A stretch of DNA of 64,000 bases from an uncultured Ilumatobacter sp. GTDB lineage: Bacteria; Actinomycetota; Acidimicrobiia; Acidimicrobiales; Ilumatobacteraceae. Shown here piece by piece: positions 26,209 to 35,853 of the stretch (the first letter of the stretch is position 1; each line of letters begins with the position of its first letter). Location: the NCBI GenBank assembly GCA_905182555.1, contig CAJJBX010000012.1:1-64000 (forward strand), in the 5' to 3' direction. A program made the translations under genes and the position numbers. The notes beneath the pieces are model-generated. The model ran no database searches. It had not been told where the DNA came from and saw nothing but the letters and a program-made list of their open reading frames with translations.

Positions 26209-27462
26209 TCAGGCGTCTGAGCGCGGCGTCGGCGTGAAGCGCACATTGAGGTGCTTCACACCGGTCACCAGCGGGATGCCGGCGACATCAAGCGGAACCG
26301 CAGCGCCGACGACTTCGATGTCGGGCAACCGGGTGAACAGGTCGCGGAAGACCACCGCCAACTCGCGGCGAGCGAGGTTCGCACCCAGGCAAAAGTGCGG
26401 CCCAGGGCCACCGAAACCGAGGTGTGGGTTCGGGCTGCGCAACACGTCGAAGCGTTCGGGGTCGACGAACGCCTGCGGGTCACGGTTGCCGGCGCCGTAG
26501 AGCATGACGAGCTTGTCGCCCTCGACGAAATCATGACCAGACATCGTGAGATCGCGCGTGGCCGTACGGCGCATAAACGTGACCGGTGAGGAGTAGCGAA
26601 CAATCTCTTCGACCGCGGTCGGGGTGACTCCGGCAATGTCGTTCTGCCAGATCGCACGCTGCTCAGGATGCTGCGACAGCAGGTTCATCCCGTGGCTGAT
26701 TGCGGTGCGCGTCGTGTCGTTGCCGGCCACGGCGAGGAGGATGAAAAACGGGGCGACTTCTTCGGGTGCGAGCATCTCACCGTCGAGGTCGTTGTGGACG
26801 AGCTTCGAGGTGAGGTCGTCGGTGGGGTTTTTGCGCCGCTCCTCTGCCAATCCGTTCATCAGTTCGGTGAGCTGGATTCCGGCACCGAAGATGGCCATCA
26901 TCGGGTCGCCGTCGCCAATGAACTCTGGGTCGCCGCCACTGAGAATCACATTCGTTGCGTTGAGCACGGTGTCGAACTCGCTGCGCGGGATACCCATCAT
27001 GTCGCAAATGACAAGCAGCGGAAACGGCTGCGAGAGCGCCTGCACAAGATCGACCTCGCCTTTTTCGCAAAACCCGTCAATGACCTCGCGCGAGATGGCC
27101 TCAACCGAATCAAGCACGGTAGCGAGGTCGGTAGGTGTGAATGTTTTGGCGACGATCGCCCGCTGACGCTGGTGCCGTGGGTTATCCATGTTGATGAACG
27201 AGCCGAAGAACTCCAGCGCCTCCGGCGGGAGATCAACAATCGAAATGGCGCCTTGGGCCGAACTGAAATCCTTCGCGTTCTTGCTGATCTGAACGATCTC
27301 GTCGAACCGGGTGACAGCGAAGAACTCCTCTTCAGCGCCCGTCATCTCGTTCACGAAATCGACTTTGCTAAACGGCCCAGATTCGCGGATCGCAATCATC
27401 TCACGCATCCGGTCGTTGAGCGGCTGTGTCCAGAAGGACGGTTCAATCAGGCGCGACGTCAT
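26209..27462 (-). CDS. Cytochrome P450, CYP125/CYP142-like
   Basis: 417 residues. I-helix oxygen-activation motif LLAVAGNDTTRTAISHG, K-helix ExxR in EEIVRYSSPV, and the heme-binding loop FGGPGPHFCLGANLARRE with the axial Cys. The phrase GGPGPHFCLGA and the helix after SFINMDNPRHQRQR are typical of bacterial steroid side-chain hydroxylases (CYP125/142 group), which oxidise C26/C27. Electrons could come from a ferredoxin such as that at 32797, but that gene belongs to the SUF operon. Adjacent to an esterase and acyl-CoA genes, in line with sterol or isoprenoid use. Confidence 0.9.
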   Translation of the reverse strand: MTSRLIEPSFWTQPLNDRMREMIAIRESGPFSKVDFVNEMTGAEEEFFAVTRFDEIVQISKNAKDFSSAQGAISIVDLPPEALEFFGSFINMDNPRHQRQRAIVAKTFTPTDLATVLDSVEAISREVIDGFCEKGEVDLVQALSQPFPLLVICDMMGIPRSEFDTVLNATNVILSGGDPEFIGDGDPMMAIFGAGIQLTELMNGLAEERRKNPTDDLTSKLVHNDLDGEMLAPEEVAPFFILLAVAGNDTTRTAISHGMNLLSQHPEQRAIWQNDIAGVTPTAVEEIVRYSSPVTFMRRTATRDLTMSGHDFVEGDKLVMLYGAGNRDPQAFVDPERFDVLRSPNPHLGFGGPGPHFCLGANLARRELAVVFRDLFTRLPDIEVVGAAVPLDVAGIPLVTGVKHLNVRFTPTPRSDA

Positions 27463-27602
27463 CGGCGAATAGTAGAACGCCGGCCTCCGCCAGCCGCGTT
27501 CGGTGGCGATCCGACGGCAAGCGTCACAACCCGCTCAACCGGAAGGACCTGCCGTATGCGCAAACTGATTGATTCACCAAGAGCAACGCGTCGATCGAAT
27601 CC

Positions 27603-28673
27603 TCAGAGTGAGTCGGCAAAGCCCTTGATGTCGCGGATCGTGGCGTGCCACACGTCGGGCATGGCGTCGAGGAACAGGCAGTCGCCGGCGTGGCAGGTGC
27701 CGTTCACTGTGCGGCTGACGGCACTCACCCCGGCGTCAAGCAGCTTGCGGTAGTAGACGAGCCCCTCGTCGCGCAGCGGGTCGAGCTGGTTGACCGAGAT
27801 GACGTGCGGTGGGAGCCCTTCGAGGTCTGAGCTCTCGGCGTGCATTGGCCACGCCAGCGGGTTGGTGTCATCGGCGCCGTCGGGGCTGTACGTCTTGGCG
27901 AATGCCCCCATGTTCTCGACATTCAAGAAGTAGTTGTCGTTTTCGAAGAGCGACACCAACTCAGCGATTGGCTCGGCGTAGGCATTTGAAATGTATGGGC
28001 ACTGCGCGTAGACGCCAGCGATGTCGCTGATCCAGCCATCCTGCTTTGCCTTCAGTGCGGTGGCAATCGACAGGTTGCCACCGCCCGACTCGCCCGACAT
28101 GACGACCTTTGATGCCCCGAGCTCAACACGGTTGGCAACGACCCACTGCGCAGCGCTGGCACAGTCGTTGAGGCCAGCCGGGAACGGGTGGGGCCCGAGC
28201 TCTCCGGCGGCGTTGCGGAACTCGACGCCAACGACGACCATTCCGGTGGCAGCGAGGTCGTCACGCCAACGGCTGTAGTTGGGATTGGAGGCTTTCAGGA
28301 TCGCCATGGCGCCGCCATGCGTGTGGACGATGCACGGCATCGGCCCGTCAACGCCATCGGGCCGGTGGATGTACAGGTTGATCTCGTTGCCATCGACACC
28401 GGTGATTACTTCGGTGCGCGAGATGATCCCGGTGGTCGGCGGCGTGTTGGAAACAACGAAGTCTCCGAAGGCGTTAAAACCGGCCTCGGCCTCCATGAAG
28501 TAGGCAAGCAATTCCTCGATGGAATTGGCGGCTGTGACAGGCGACGGCGGCGGAGCCACGTCCATCTCGAGCATCGCCATCGCGGCGAGCATCCGCGGGT
28601 CAGCGCGGGGATCGTCTTTGATATCGAGCCTCGGATTTCCGAGTCGCCCAGGAAGGTTCGGTGAAATAGACAT
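27603..28673 (-). CDS. Alpha/beta hydrolase, HSL (GDXG) esterase family
   Basis: 356 residues. The oxyanion-hole motif HTHGGAMAI (HGGG-like), nucleophile elbow MSGESGGGNLSIA, acid NQLDPLRDEGLVYYR and catalytic His in GTCHAGDCLF give a complete triad. The 110-residue N-terminal extension is longer than in small HSL esterases. Likely cleaves a short-chain ester or lactone, which would suit the product of a Baeyer-Villiger enzyme, but this link is inference. A 140-base gap to the P450 gene on the same strand shows no feature I recognise. Confidence 0.88.
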   Translation of the reverse strand: MSISPNLPGRLGNPRLDIKDDPRADPRMLAAMAMLEMDVAPPPSPVTAANSIEELLAYFMEAEAGFNAFGDFVVSNTPPTTGIISRTEVITGVDGNEINLYIHRPDGVDGPMPCIVHTHGGAMAILKASNPNYSRWRDDLAATGMVVVGVEFRNAAGELGPHPFPAGLNDCASAAQWVVANRVELGASKVVMSGESGGGNLSIATALKAKQDGWISDIAGVYAQCPYISNAYAEPIAELVSLFENDNYFLNVENMGAFAKTYSPDGADDTNPLAWPMHAESSDLEGLPPHVISVNQLDPLRDEGLVYYRKLLDAGVSAVSRTVNGTCHAGDCLFLDAMPDVWHATIRDIKGFADSL

Positions 28674-28763
28674 TCGCGCCTCTCAATCGTTGAGAGCCAA
28701 GCTTCGGGCTCGGCAATCAGGTACGGCGACTCAGGTCGCCGACTCAGTGGCTACGGTCCAGAG

Positions 28764-29333
28764 CTACATCATTCCGAGTTCGAGGCGGGCAACGGTCGAG
28801 AGGCGCGAAGCGTCCCACGGCGGGTCGAAGACCAGCTTGACGTCGACCGTTTTGACATCGTTGATTGCGGCAACGGCGTCGCGGAGATCGAGGCGGAGAA
28901 TGTCGCCCATGCCGCAGAACGGCGCCGTGACCGACATATCGATGTCTACGTGCCAACCACCCTCGTCGAGTTCTTCGGCATCGACGCGATACACCAGGCC
29001 AAGCTCGACAATGTCGACAGGGATCTCTGGGTCGTAGACGGTCGCGGCCGCTTCCCATGCGCGGTCGATACTGAACGGCCCGGCGCTCGCAACGGCCTCG
29101 ACGTCCGGAGCAGCAATGAACCCGAAATCGATCGAATCTTGCCGACTCAAACGAGCCATTTCACCGGCGCTGGTCGTGACCGTGGCGGTCGCCCCGAGCG
29201 CCTGCAGCAACGTCACCCGGTCACCTGCTGGAAGGGTAATCGCCTGACCGGCCGGCACGATCGTGGCATCGACCGCCCGGGGCAGCGTGAAGCCTTTGGT
29301 CTTGCCGACGCTGACTGTCTGATCAGACATCAT
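28764..29333 (-). CDS. sufT: SUF system protein SufT (DUF59/MIP18 family)
   Basis: 189 residues from the double ATG at 29330-29333, overlapping the sufD stop. The N-terminal part (ITLPAGDRVTLLQALGATATV, then LSRQDSIDFG) is the SufT-specific domain, and the C-terminal part is DUF59: VYDPEIPVDIVELGLVYRVD, MSVTAPFCGMGDILRLDL (the reactive Cys) and LVFDPPWDASRLS. SufT helps mature Fe-S proteins. It is the last gene of the operon here. Confidence 0.88.
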   Translation of the reverse strand: MMSDQTVSVGKTKGFTLPRAVDATIVPAGQAITLPAGDRVTLLQALGATATVTTSAGEMARLSRQDSIDFGFIAAPDVEAVASAGPFSIDRAWEAAATVYDPEIPVDIVELGLVYRVDAEELDEGGWHVDIDMSVTAPFCGMGDILRLDLRDAVAAINDVKTVDVKLVFDPPWDASRLSTVARLELGMM

Positions 29334-30570
29334 CGTGTCCGAGCCGCTGGTTAATCCACGTGCGCACCGACTCGATACTGACTTCGTCAACGACCTGGTC
29401 GGCGAAGCCGTTGATCAGGAGCCGGCGAGCCTCGACAGCCGGAATACCACGTGAACGCATGTAGTACATCGCTGATTCGTCGAGCTGGCCAACCGTGGCG
29501 CCGTGCTTACAGGCAACTTCGTCGGCGAGGATCTCGAGCCGTGGCTGGGTGTTCACCTCGGCACGATCGGAAAGAATCAGATTTTTGTTCGACTGTTCTG
29601 CGTCGGTGCCGTCGGCCCCCGGCAGCACGTCGATGCCGCCGTTGAATATTCCGGTGCTGGCGTCGTCGAGGACGCCGCGGTAGGTCTGGCGGCTGGTGCA
29701 GTTCTTGGCAGAGTGGACGACGTTGATCTGCTGATCGAGGACTTGGTCACCGAAACCGAAGAACAGGCCCGACAGGTCGGCATGGGCACGGGACCCAGCG
29801 AGATCGACGCGGTACGCAACCCGGCCGTACGACGCGCCAAGGTTGAACGAACGAGCCAGGAACTTACTGTTGGCTCCTTGCGTGACATCAATGTTGCTGA
29901 GGTGCATGTGGCTTGCTGGCACGTTCTGCAGAAGCACGTGCTCGAGTGAAGCATCGTCAGCAATGGTGATGGTCGTGCGGATGTTTGAGCCGCCGAAGTC
30001 AGCACCGACACCGATGCGGGTTTCGACGACCGTGGCCGAACTGCCAGCGCCCAGCTCGATGACGACGCCAGTACACGATGCGTTCCGAGTCTCGTCAGGC
30101 ACCTCGACATCAACGATGTGAATTGGTACCTCGAGTGTCGCTCCGGCGTCAACGCGCACGACAGCACCGTCGCCGCCGAATGCAATGTTGAGCGCCATGT
30201 AGGCGTCGCTGATCTGGCTCTTGACCCGATCGAAGTGGACTGCGAGCCGATCAGGTTGTTCCCGACGGGCGTCGAGCAGGCTCGACAGATGGAGACCTGT
30301 CGGGCCAGTCATTGTGGACAGTTCGGTGTTGACGACGCCATTGACCACGACGATGCGGGGACCGTCAAGGGCAGGGATCAGGTCGCCGAGGTCGGGGACA
30401 CTCGTCGTCAGCGCGACGGGCGGCCCGAATGACAACTCAGCGAGCTTTTTGTGGGGCGCGTAGCGCCATGCCTCGTTGCGTCGCGTCGGGTACCCGCTCA
30501 GCTCCACCCAATCGAGGGCGGCCGCTCGGCCCGTGACTGCGGGATCGATCGCCGTGGGCGATGCTGTCAC
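29323..30570 (-). CDS. sufD: Fe-S cluster scaffold subunit SufD
   Basis: 415 residues of the SufBD beta-helix family: N-terminal helical region with AAALDWVELSGYPTRRNEAWRY shape (ending in PTRRNEAWRYAP), a long right-handed beta-helix core (ANSKFLARSFNLGASYGRV), and the conserved C-terminus CKHGATVGQLDESAMYYMRSRG with its His. It partners SufB and SufC in the SufBC2D assembly complex. Starts in an ATGA overlap with sufC, so translation is coupled. Confidence 0.95.
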   Translation of the reverse strand: MTASPTAIDPAVTGRAAALDWVELSGYPTRRNEAWRYAPHKKLAELSFGPPVALTTSVPDLGDLIPALDGPRIVVVNGVVNTELSTMTGPTGLHLSSLLDARREQPDRLAVHFDRVKSQISDAYMALNIAFGGDGAVVRVDAGATLEVPIHIVDVEVPDETRNASCTGVVIELGAGSSATVVETRIGVGADFGGSNIRTTITIADDASLEHVLLQNVPASHMHLSNIDVTQGANSKFLARSFNLGASYGRVAYRVDLAGSRAHADLSGLFFGFGDQVLDQQINVVHSAKNCTSRQTYRGVLDDASTGIFNGGIDVLPGADGTDAEQSNKNLILSDRAEVNTQPRLEILADEVACKHGATVGQLDESAMYYMRSRGIPAVEARRLLINGFADQVVDEVSIESVRTWINQRLGHDDV

Positions 30571-31349
30571 GACTGCGCTCCGGCAAACGATTGCTCCGAA
30601 GCGTCGCCAAGGTCGTTCTCGAAATCGGCGTAGCCGTTGGCTTCGAGATGCAGCGCGAGCGTGTGGTCACCCGACTTGACGATGCGCCCGTCGACGAGCA
30701 CATGCACGAAGTCGGGCTTGATGTAATCGAGCAGACGTTGGTAGTGAGTGATCACGACCATCGAACGTTCTGGACTGCGCAGCGCGTTGACACCGCCAGC
30801 GACGATTCGAAGCGCATCGATGTCGAGGCCGGAGTCTGTCTCGTCGAGAACGGCGAGGCGTGGTTCCATGATGGCCATCTGCAAAATCTCGTTGCGCTTC
30901 TTTTCGCCACCGCTGAAGCCAGCGTTGACCGAGCGGTAGAGGAAATCTTCCTTCATCTCGACGAGATCCATTGCCTTCTTGGACACGTTGAGGAAATCAC
31001 GTGCTCCGACTTCGGTCTCGCCGCGCGCTCGCCGCACTGAGTTCAGCGCTGTTCGCAAGAAGTACATGTTGTTGACGCCGGGAATTTCGACCGGGTACTG
31101 GAAGCCCATGAAGACGCCGGCAGCAGCACGCGCTTCGGGTTCCATATCGAGGAGATCTGCTCCGTCGAGCGTCACTTCGCCAGTGATGTCATAGCCATCG
31201 CGCCCGGCAAGCGCATGCGCAAACGTGCTCTTGCCGGAGCCATTAGGTCCGAGCAGTCCGAAAATTTCGTTATCGCCAACTTCGAGATTCAAATCGTTGA
31301 GGATCTGTTTGCCACCAATGGCGGCGGTGAGGTTGTTGACGTGCAGCAT
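30567..31349 (-). CDS. sufC: SUF system ATPase SufC
   Basis: 260-residue ABC-type ATPase that drives the SufBCD scaffold. Walker A GLLGPNGSGKSTFAHAL, Q-loop VFMGFQYPVEIPGV, signature FSGGEKKRNEILQM, Walker B LAVLDETDSGLDIDAL, and H-loop VVITHYQRLLDYI. The ETDSGLD variant is characteristic of SufC. Its ATG shares one base with the sufB stop (TAATG), and its stop overlaps the sufD start. Confidence 0.97.
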   Translation of the reverse strand: MLHVNNLTAAIGGKQILNDLNLEVGDNEIFGLLGPNGSGKSTFAHALAGRDGYDITGEVTLDGADLLDMEPEARAAAGVFMGFQYPVEIPGVNNMYFLRTALNSVRRARGETEVGARDFLNVSKKAMDLVEMKEDFLYRSVNAGFSGGEKKRNEILQMAIMEPRLAVLDETDSGLDIDALRIVAGGVNALRSPERSMVVITHYQRLLDYIKPDFVHVLVDGRIVKSGDHTLALHLEANGYADFENDLGDASEQSFAGAQS

Positions 31350-32800
31350 TAGCCGACACTTCCTTCCAAGCTAATGCCAACTAGCTGAGCTTCTACAGCG
31401 AACTCCATCGGGAGTTCGTTAAATACTTCGCGACAAAAGCCGTTGACGATCATCGACATTGCGTCTTCTTCGGTCATGCCGCGTTGGCGGCAGTAGTAGA
31501 GCTGGTCTTCACCAACCGTTGACGTCGATGCTTCGTGTTCGACCTGGGCGGTCGGGTTCTTTACTTCGATGTAAGGAATCGTGTGGGCGCCGCACTCTTT
31601 ACCGAGGAGCAACGAGTCGCATTGGGTGTAGTTGCGAGCATTTTCCGCAGAGCGCAGGATCTTGACCAAGCCGCGGTACGTGTTCTGACCGTGAGCGGCA
31701 GAGATGCCCTTGGAGATGATCGTGCTCGTGGTGTCTTTGCCGATGTGGATCATCTTGGTGCCAGTGTCGGCCTGCTGGCGGCGACACGACAGCGCTACGG
31801 AGTAGAACTCGCCGATGCTGCGGTCACCCTGCAGAATCACGCTGGGGTACTTCCACGTGATTGCCGAGCCGGTCTCGACCTGAGTCCAGGAGATTTTGGC
31901 GTCGGTGTGGGCACGCCCTCGCTTGGTGACGAAGTTGTAGATGCCACCGACCCCGTTCTCGTCACCGGGATACCAGTTTTGCACCGTCGAGTACTTGATC
32001 TCGGCACGGTCCTTGGCAACCAGTTCGACGACGGCAGCGTGCAGTTGGTTTTCGTCGCGCTGCGGCGCAGTACATCCTTCGAGGTACGAGACATGGGAAT
32101 CGTCTTCGGCAACGATCAGCGTGCGCTCGAATTGACCGGTGTTCATCGAGTTGATCCGGAAATACGTCGACAGCTCCATCGGGCAGCGAACACCCTTCGG
32201 GATGTAGCAGAACGAACCGTCGGAGAACACCGCCGAGTTCAATGCAGCGAAGAAGTTGTCGCGTACCGGCACGACGGAGCCGAGGTGCTCACGCACCAGG
32301 TCGGGGTAGTCCTTGACCGCCTCGGAGAACGAACAGAAGATTACGCCAGCTTCGAGAAGCGTTGCTTTGAATGTCGTGGTCACCGACACGGAGTCGACGA
32401 TTGCATCGACCGCGACGTTGCTGAGCATCTTTTGCTCGTGCAGCGGGATGCCGAGCTTGTCAAACATCTCACGAATGTCAGGGTCGACATCGTCCATGCT
32501 GTCGAGCACAGGCTTCTGCTTCGGTGCCGCCCAGTAGCTGATCGACTCATAGTCGATCGGTGCGATCTCGAGCTTGGCCCAGTCGGGCTCTTCCATTTCG
32601 CGCCACGCCGCATAAGCCTTCAGGCGCCATTCGAGAAGCCACTCGGGCTCGTCTTTCTTCGACGAGATGAGGCGGACAACGCTCTCATCGAGGCCCGGCG
32701 GGGCAATGTCGGTTTCAAGGTCGGTGCTGAAGCCGTACTCGTAATCAGCCGACGTCAACTCCTCGATTGTGCGTGTGCTCTCACTCATCGGGGCAGTCAT
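31349..32800 (-). CDS. sufB: Fe-S cluster scaffold subunit SufB
   Basis: 483 residues of the SufB family, assembling [4Fe-4S] clusters with SufC and SufD. Recognisable parts are [53 protein letters not shown], the cluster-related [20 protein letters not shown] and [20 protein letters not shown]. Its start overlaps the ferredoxin stop (ATGA). The antisense 477-codon open frame over this gene is a shadow. Expression is probably controlled by the divergent SufR-like protein. Confidence 0.96.
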   Translation of the reverse strand: MTAPMSESTRTIEELTSADYEYGFSTDLETDIAPPGLDESVVRLISSKKDEPEWLLEWRLKAYAAWREMEEPDWAKLEIAPIDYESISYWAAPKQKPVLDSMDDVDPDIREMFDKLGIPLHEQKMLSNVAVDAIVDSVSVTTTFKATLLEAGVIFCSFSEAVKDYPDLVREHLGSVVPVRDNFFAALNSAVFSDGSFCYIPKGVRCPMELSTYFRINSMNTGQFERTLIVAEDDSHVSYLEGCTAPQRDENQLHAAVVELVAKDRAEIKYSTVQNWYPGDENGVGGIYNFVTKRGRAHTDAKISWTQVETGSAITWKYPSVILQGDRSIGEFYSVALSCRRQQADTGTKMIHIGKDTTSTIISKGISAAHGQNTYRGLVKILRSAENARNYTQCDSLLLGKECGAHTIPYIEVKNPTAQVEHEASTSTVGEDQLYYCRQRGMTEEDAMSMIVNGFCREVFNELPMEFAVEAQLVGISLEGSVG

Positions 32801-33063
32801 TCGCCCACGTCAATGAAGATGCATTCGCCGGGGCATTCTTCAGCGGACTCGATGACGGCTTCGAGGCCGCCGTCCGGGATGCGCGCCATGCCCTCGGCCC
32901 CTGCCGGGTTGGCCGTGCCGTCGAACAACTTTTCGGCGCCGAAGTTCGAAGCGGTCTCTTTAACGTAGAAGAGACCGTCGTCCATTCCGAAGAAGACGTC
33001 GGGGGCGATCTCCTCGCAGAGGCCGTCACCGGTACAGAGATCTTGATCGATCCAAACCTTCAT
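32797..33063 (-). CDS. Single-cluster ferredoxin at the head of the SUF operon
   Basis: 88 residues with only three or four cluster Cys: CTGDGLC near the N-terminus (Cys-x2-Asp-x2-Cys) and CPGEC near the C-terminus. The Asp at the usual second Cys position points to a [3Fe-4S] or an Asp-ligated [4Fe-4S] cluster, as in actinobacterial P450 ferredoxins. AAAGGAG precedes the ATG. The insertion between the two motifs (about 55 residues, acidic) is longer than in most such ferredoxins. As first gene it may feed electrons to cluster assembly or simply be co-regulated with it; it could also serve the P450 at 26209. Confidence 0.85.
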   Translation of the reverse strand: MKVWIDQDLCTGDGLCEEIAPDVFFGMDDGLFYVKETASNFGAEKLFDGTANPAGAEGMARIPDGGLEAVIESAEECPGECIFIDVGE

Positions 33064-33179
33064 GGGGGGCTCCTTTCGACTGGTCCAACACAGGGCTGAC
33101 CAGACTTTGTTGGCGCGGAGACTGTGTCGCCGCTGATTGAATTTCTATCGACTTTTGGACAATTTTGCAACATACACCT

Positions 33180-33193
33180 TGCGCAATTGCGCA
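33180..33193. promoter_or_regulatory. Perfect 14-bp palindrome in the suf/sufR divergent promoter, candidate SufR operator
   Basis: TGCGCAATTGCGCA is its own reverse complement. It lies in the 160-base gap between the ferredoxin and sufR starts, with looser TTGCAA and GTGCAAC words on both sides. A TATGAT hexamer (33210-33215) sits 8 bases before the sufR ATG. Position and symmetry suggest an operator controlling both directions; this is not proven. Confidence 0.5.
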
Positions 33194-33223
33194 TAGTGCA
33201 ACTCGTCGCTATGATTAACCAAC

Positions 33224-33865
33224 ATGAAGCATGCCGTTGATCTGTCGCCGACGCAGCGTCATGTGCTTGAAATCCTCAAACGTCACGGCGAAGCGACTCC
33301 CGACGAACTCGCAATTGCACTTGAGATTTCATCGAGTGCGGTCCGCCAGCACCTTGGCGCCCTCCGTACTGCTGGGCTGGTCACGTCGCACAAAGATCAC
33401 GGGCATCCAGGCCGACCGGCAGAGCGGTATCGAGCGACGACGCTCACCGAGCCCCTCTTCGCCACAGCTGCCGAAAGCCTACCTATCGAGCTCCTCGGGC
33501 ACATGGAAGCCGAAGAGCCAGCCCTCATTGGCAGAGTCTTCGATCGTCGGCGGCACCAAATGGTCGATGTCGCCGAGCGTCGGCTCGCAGGCAAGCCCGT
33601 CGCCGAGCAGGTCGCCATTCTCACCGAACTCCTCGACGAACAGGGTCACCTCGCCGACTTCGAAGCAGTCGCTGAAGGGCACTTTCGGATCAACCTCCAC
33701 AATTGCGCCATCTGGGCCGTTGCGAACCAGTATCCGCAGGCCTGCGCCAGCGAACTCGACTACCTCCGTGACTTGATTCCTGAAGCAAATGTCCAACGGA
33801 TCACCCACAAGACGAGTGGTGCGCACACCTGCGCATACGACATTCATCTCGACGCCGATACCTGA
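33224..33865 (+). CDS. sufR: SufR-like Fe-S-sensing transcriptional repressor
   Basis: 213 residues. The N-terminal winged helix reads LSPTQRHVLEILKRHGEA, ELAIALEISSSAVRQHLGAL and GRPAERYRAT (wing). A helical dimer region follows, and the C-terminus carries Cys residues in HNCAIWAVANQYPQACASEL and GAHTCAYDI. The first two are spaced C-x12-C and the last comes 28 residues on, matching the cyanobacterial SufR layout (C-x12-C-x13-C-x14-C) minus the third Cys. Holo-SufR normally represses suf genes and releases on cluster loss. It faces the suf operon across a shared promoter. Confidence 0.88.
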   Translation: MKHAVDLSPTQRHVLEILKRHGEATPDELAIALEISSSAVRQHLGALRTAGLVTSHKDHGHPGRPAERYRATTLTEPLFATAAESLPIELLGHMEAEEPALIGRVFDRRRHQMVDVAERRLAGKPVAEQVAILTELLDEQGHLADFEAVAEGHFRINLHNCAIWAVANQYPQACASELDYLRDLIPEANVQRITHKTSGAHTCAYDIHLDADT

Positions 33866-33887
33866 CCACCGCTCACACAGGTCAACT

Positions 33888-35599
33888 TCAGCGGCGAACC
33901 CGGCCAAAGAGCGGTCGGCGTCGGGCATGGGGGAACACTTCGGAAAATCGGGCTTCGGCAAGGTCGGTTCCAACGAGGACCAGTTCGCCTTCAGCTGGCA
34001 ACGGAGCGTGTGCGTCCGGGTTCCCCTGAATCGAGCCGGCAAACTCGACTGCCACAACGTTGCACTGCGTGCGCCGATGGACGTGCGCCTCGGCCAGCGT
34101 CGCGCCCGCGAGCTCGAGCGGAATTGGCGTGCGGAACACATTGAGACCGTGGGCGACCAACAACGTCTCGTCGCCTCTGAAGTGGTTCCAGATCTCGCCC
34201 GACCCGGTGCCGGCATACGACAGCACTGCATCGGCGCCGGCGCGGTACAGCGTCGACACGTTGCGGTCCAGCCGCGACCGGGACACAATTCGAGCGTCGG
34301 GCCGCAGCCCGCGGCAGTAGCGGGTCAAGTACACGTTGACGTTGTCGTCGTGGGTCGTGATCAGCACAGCTCCGGCGTCGTTGATCCCGGCCTCTTCGAG
34401 GACAAGTCGGTCGGCAGCGTCGCCGATGACGTACCTCACGCCGTCGCGCTGCCGCTCGGGTAACTGCTCAACGATTGCGAACTCGATGCCCTGCGCGGCG
34501 AACGCGTGCCCTACCGCCCGACCGACGCGCCCACCGCCGATGATCACCGCCTTCTTCGCAGTCGGCGAGTCGGTCACGTACGCGGCGTCAAATGCCCCAA
34601 GTTGGTCGGTTGATCCAGCAAGCAACAGCATCGACGATTCTCGGAGACAGGTCTCAGCGGTGGCAATCGTAAACTCGCCTCGATCCCACACCCCGACGAT
34701 CCCCACCCCGAACCGCTGTCGTAAGCTGGTCTCGGCGAGGGTGCGATTCACCAGGTCAGTTCCAATCGCCCCAGCCTCGGCAATCTGAAGGCCAGCAAAG
34801 CTTCCAATTACATGGCTCTGCCCACCGAGTCCGAGCGTTCGAGCCGCCATCGACGCGCCGAGGCGCGACGTGGGCGGGCGGAGCAGCGCAAGTCCAAGAT
34901 GTCGACCGACGCTGGCGAGTTTGCACTTGCGACGATGTCAACATTGGGTGCAATCTCTCGAACGGTGAACGCGATGTTGGTGTTGATCTGGTCGTTCTGT
35001 GTCGCCACCACCATCGCAGCCTCCGCCACGCGTGCGTTGTGATACGTGCGCGGGTCATCGAGCGCTCCCACCATCACGGTTCGACCCTCGTCGTGGAGGC
35101 GACCAGCGTGGTCCACATCCTCCACGATGACGACGTACGGCACCTCGGCTTGATCGGCCTTCTCGATGAGGTCCGCCTCGACCGGCCCGAGCGAGGTGAG
35201 GATCATGTGGCCGGAGGTTGCTGCCGGCAGCGCACGCGGCGCACGCCGGCGGTCACGCTCGTCCATCCATGGGATGAACACGAACTGGATGAACACAAAC
35301 GGGAGCATCACCAGCAGGAAGGCTGATCCCGAGAGCAGTACCACCACAGAGAACAGACGCCCAGCGTCCGACTCGAAAGTGATGTCGCCAAACCCGAGCG
35401 TCGTCATCGTCGTCAGTGTCCAGTACACGCTGGTCGCCCACGAATAGGAGCGGCCCTCGCGATCCATCAACTCGTGGAACGCCGAGCTGAACACACCGAC
35501 CATCACCACGAAACTCACGCTCAGTCCAACGACTGTCTTCACACGTCGATGACGCGCCGCGCGGCGCGCAACGTGTTGCGCTCGGTCGTACCGCCCCAT
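33888..35599 (-). pseudogene. Potassium channel with two RCK/TrkA-N domains, one frame break
   Basis: Two-helix pore: TVVGLSVSFVVMVGVFSSAF, the pore helix with selectivity filter TMTTLGFGDITF, and VVVLLSGSAFLLVMLPFVFI. The first RCK domain follows (GHMILTSLGPVEADLIEKA, VVIVEDVD, VVATQNDQINTNIAFTVREI), then a second with KAVIIGGGRVGRAVGHAF, VIGDAADRLVL and VLITTHDDNVNVYLTRYCRG. The frame changes near 34870, after SVDILDL; the two open frames overlap by 43 bases. Starts at ATG 35599, 35671 or 35737 are all possible. It is a Kch/MthK-like channel gated by ligand or nucleotide binding. Confidence 0.82.
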
Positions 35600-35853
35600 C
35601 TCACTCGGTAGGACATCCACGCGCAGCCGATGCGTCACTTGGGCCATGGTTGCGCCAAGCGATTTCAGCATGACAGGACGCTCGACAGTTTCACGATGAA
35701 TGATGTTCGCACAATCCCACTCATCGTAGGAATTCATGCCGCAGGCCGATCAGTGCGCATAGCGGCGCAGGACCCGTCGGCCGAGGCTGGTTTCGTGGAC
35801 CTCGTCGGCAGCGTTGGCGACCAACAACCTGCTGCACACCAGCAATGCGTTGA

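Noticed and set aside
31535-32968. 477-codon plus-strand open frame over sufB
   Set aside because: Antisense shadow of the well-conserved sufB; its sequence has no family pattern.
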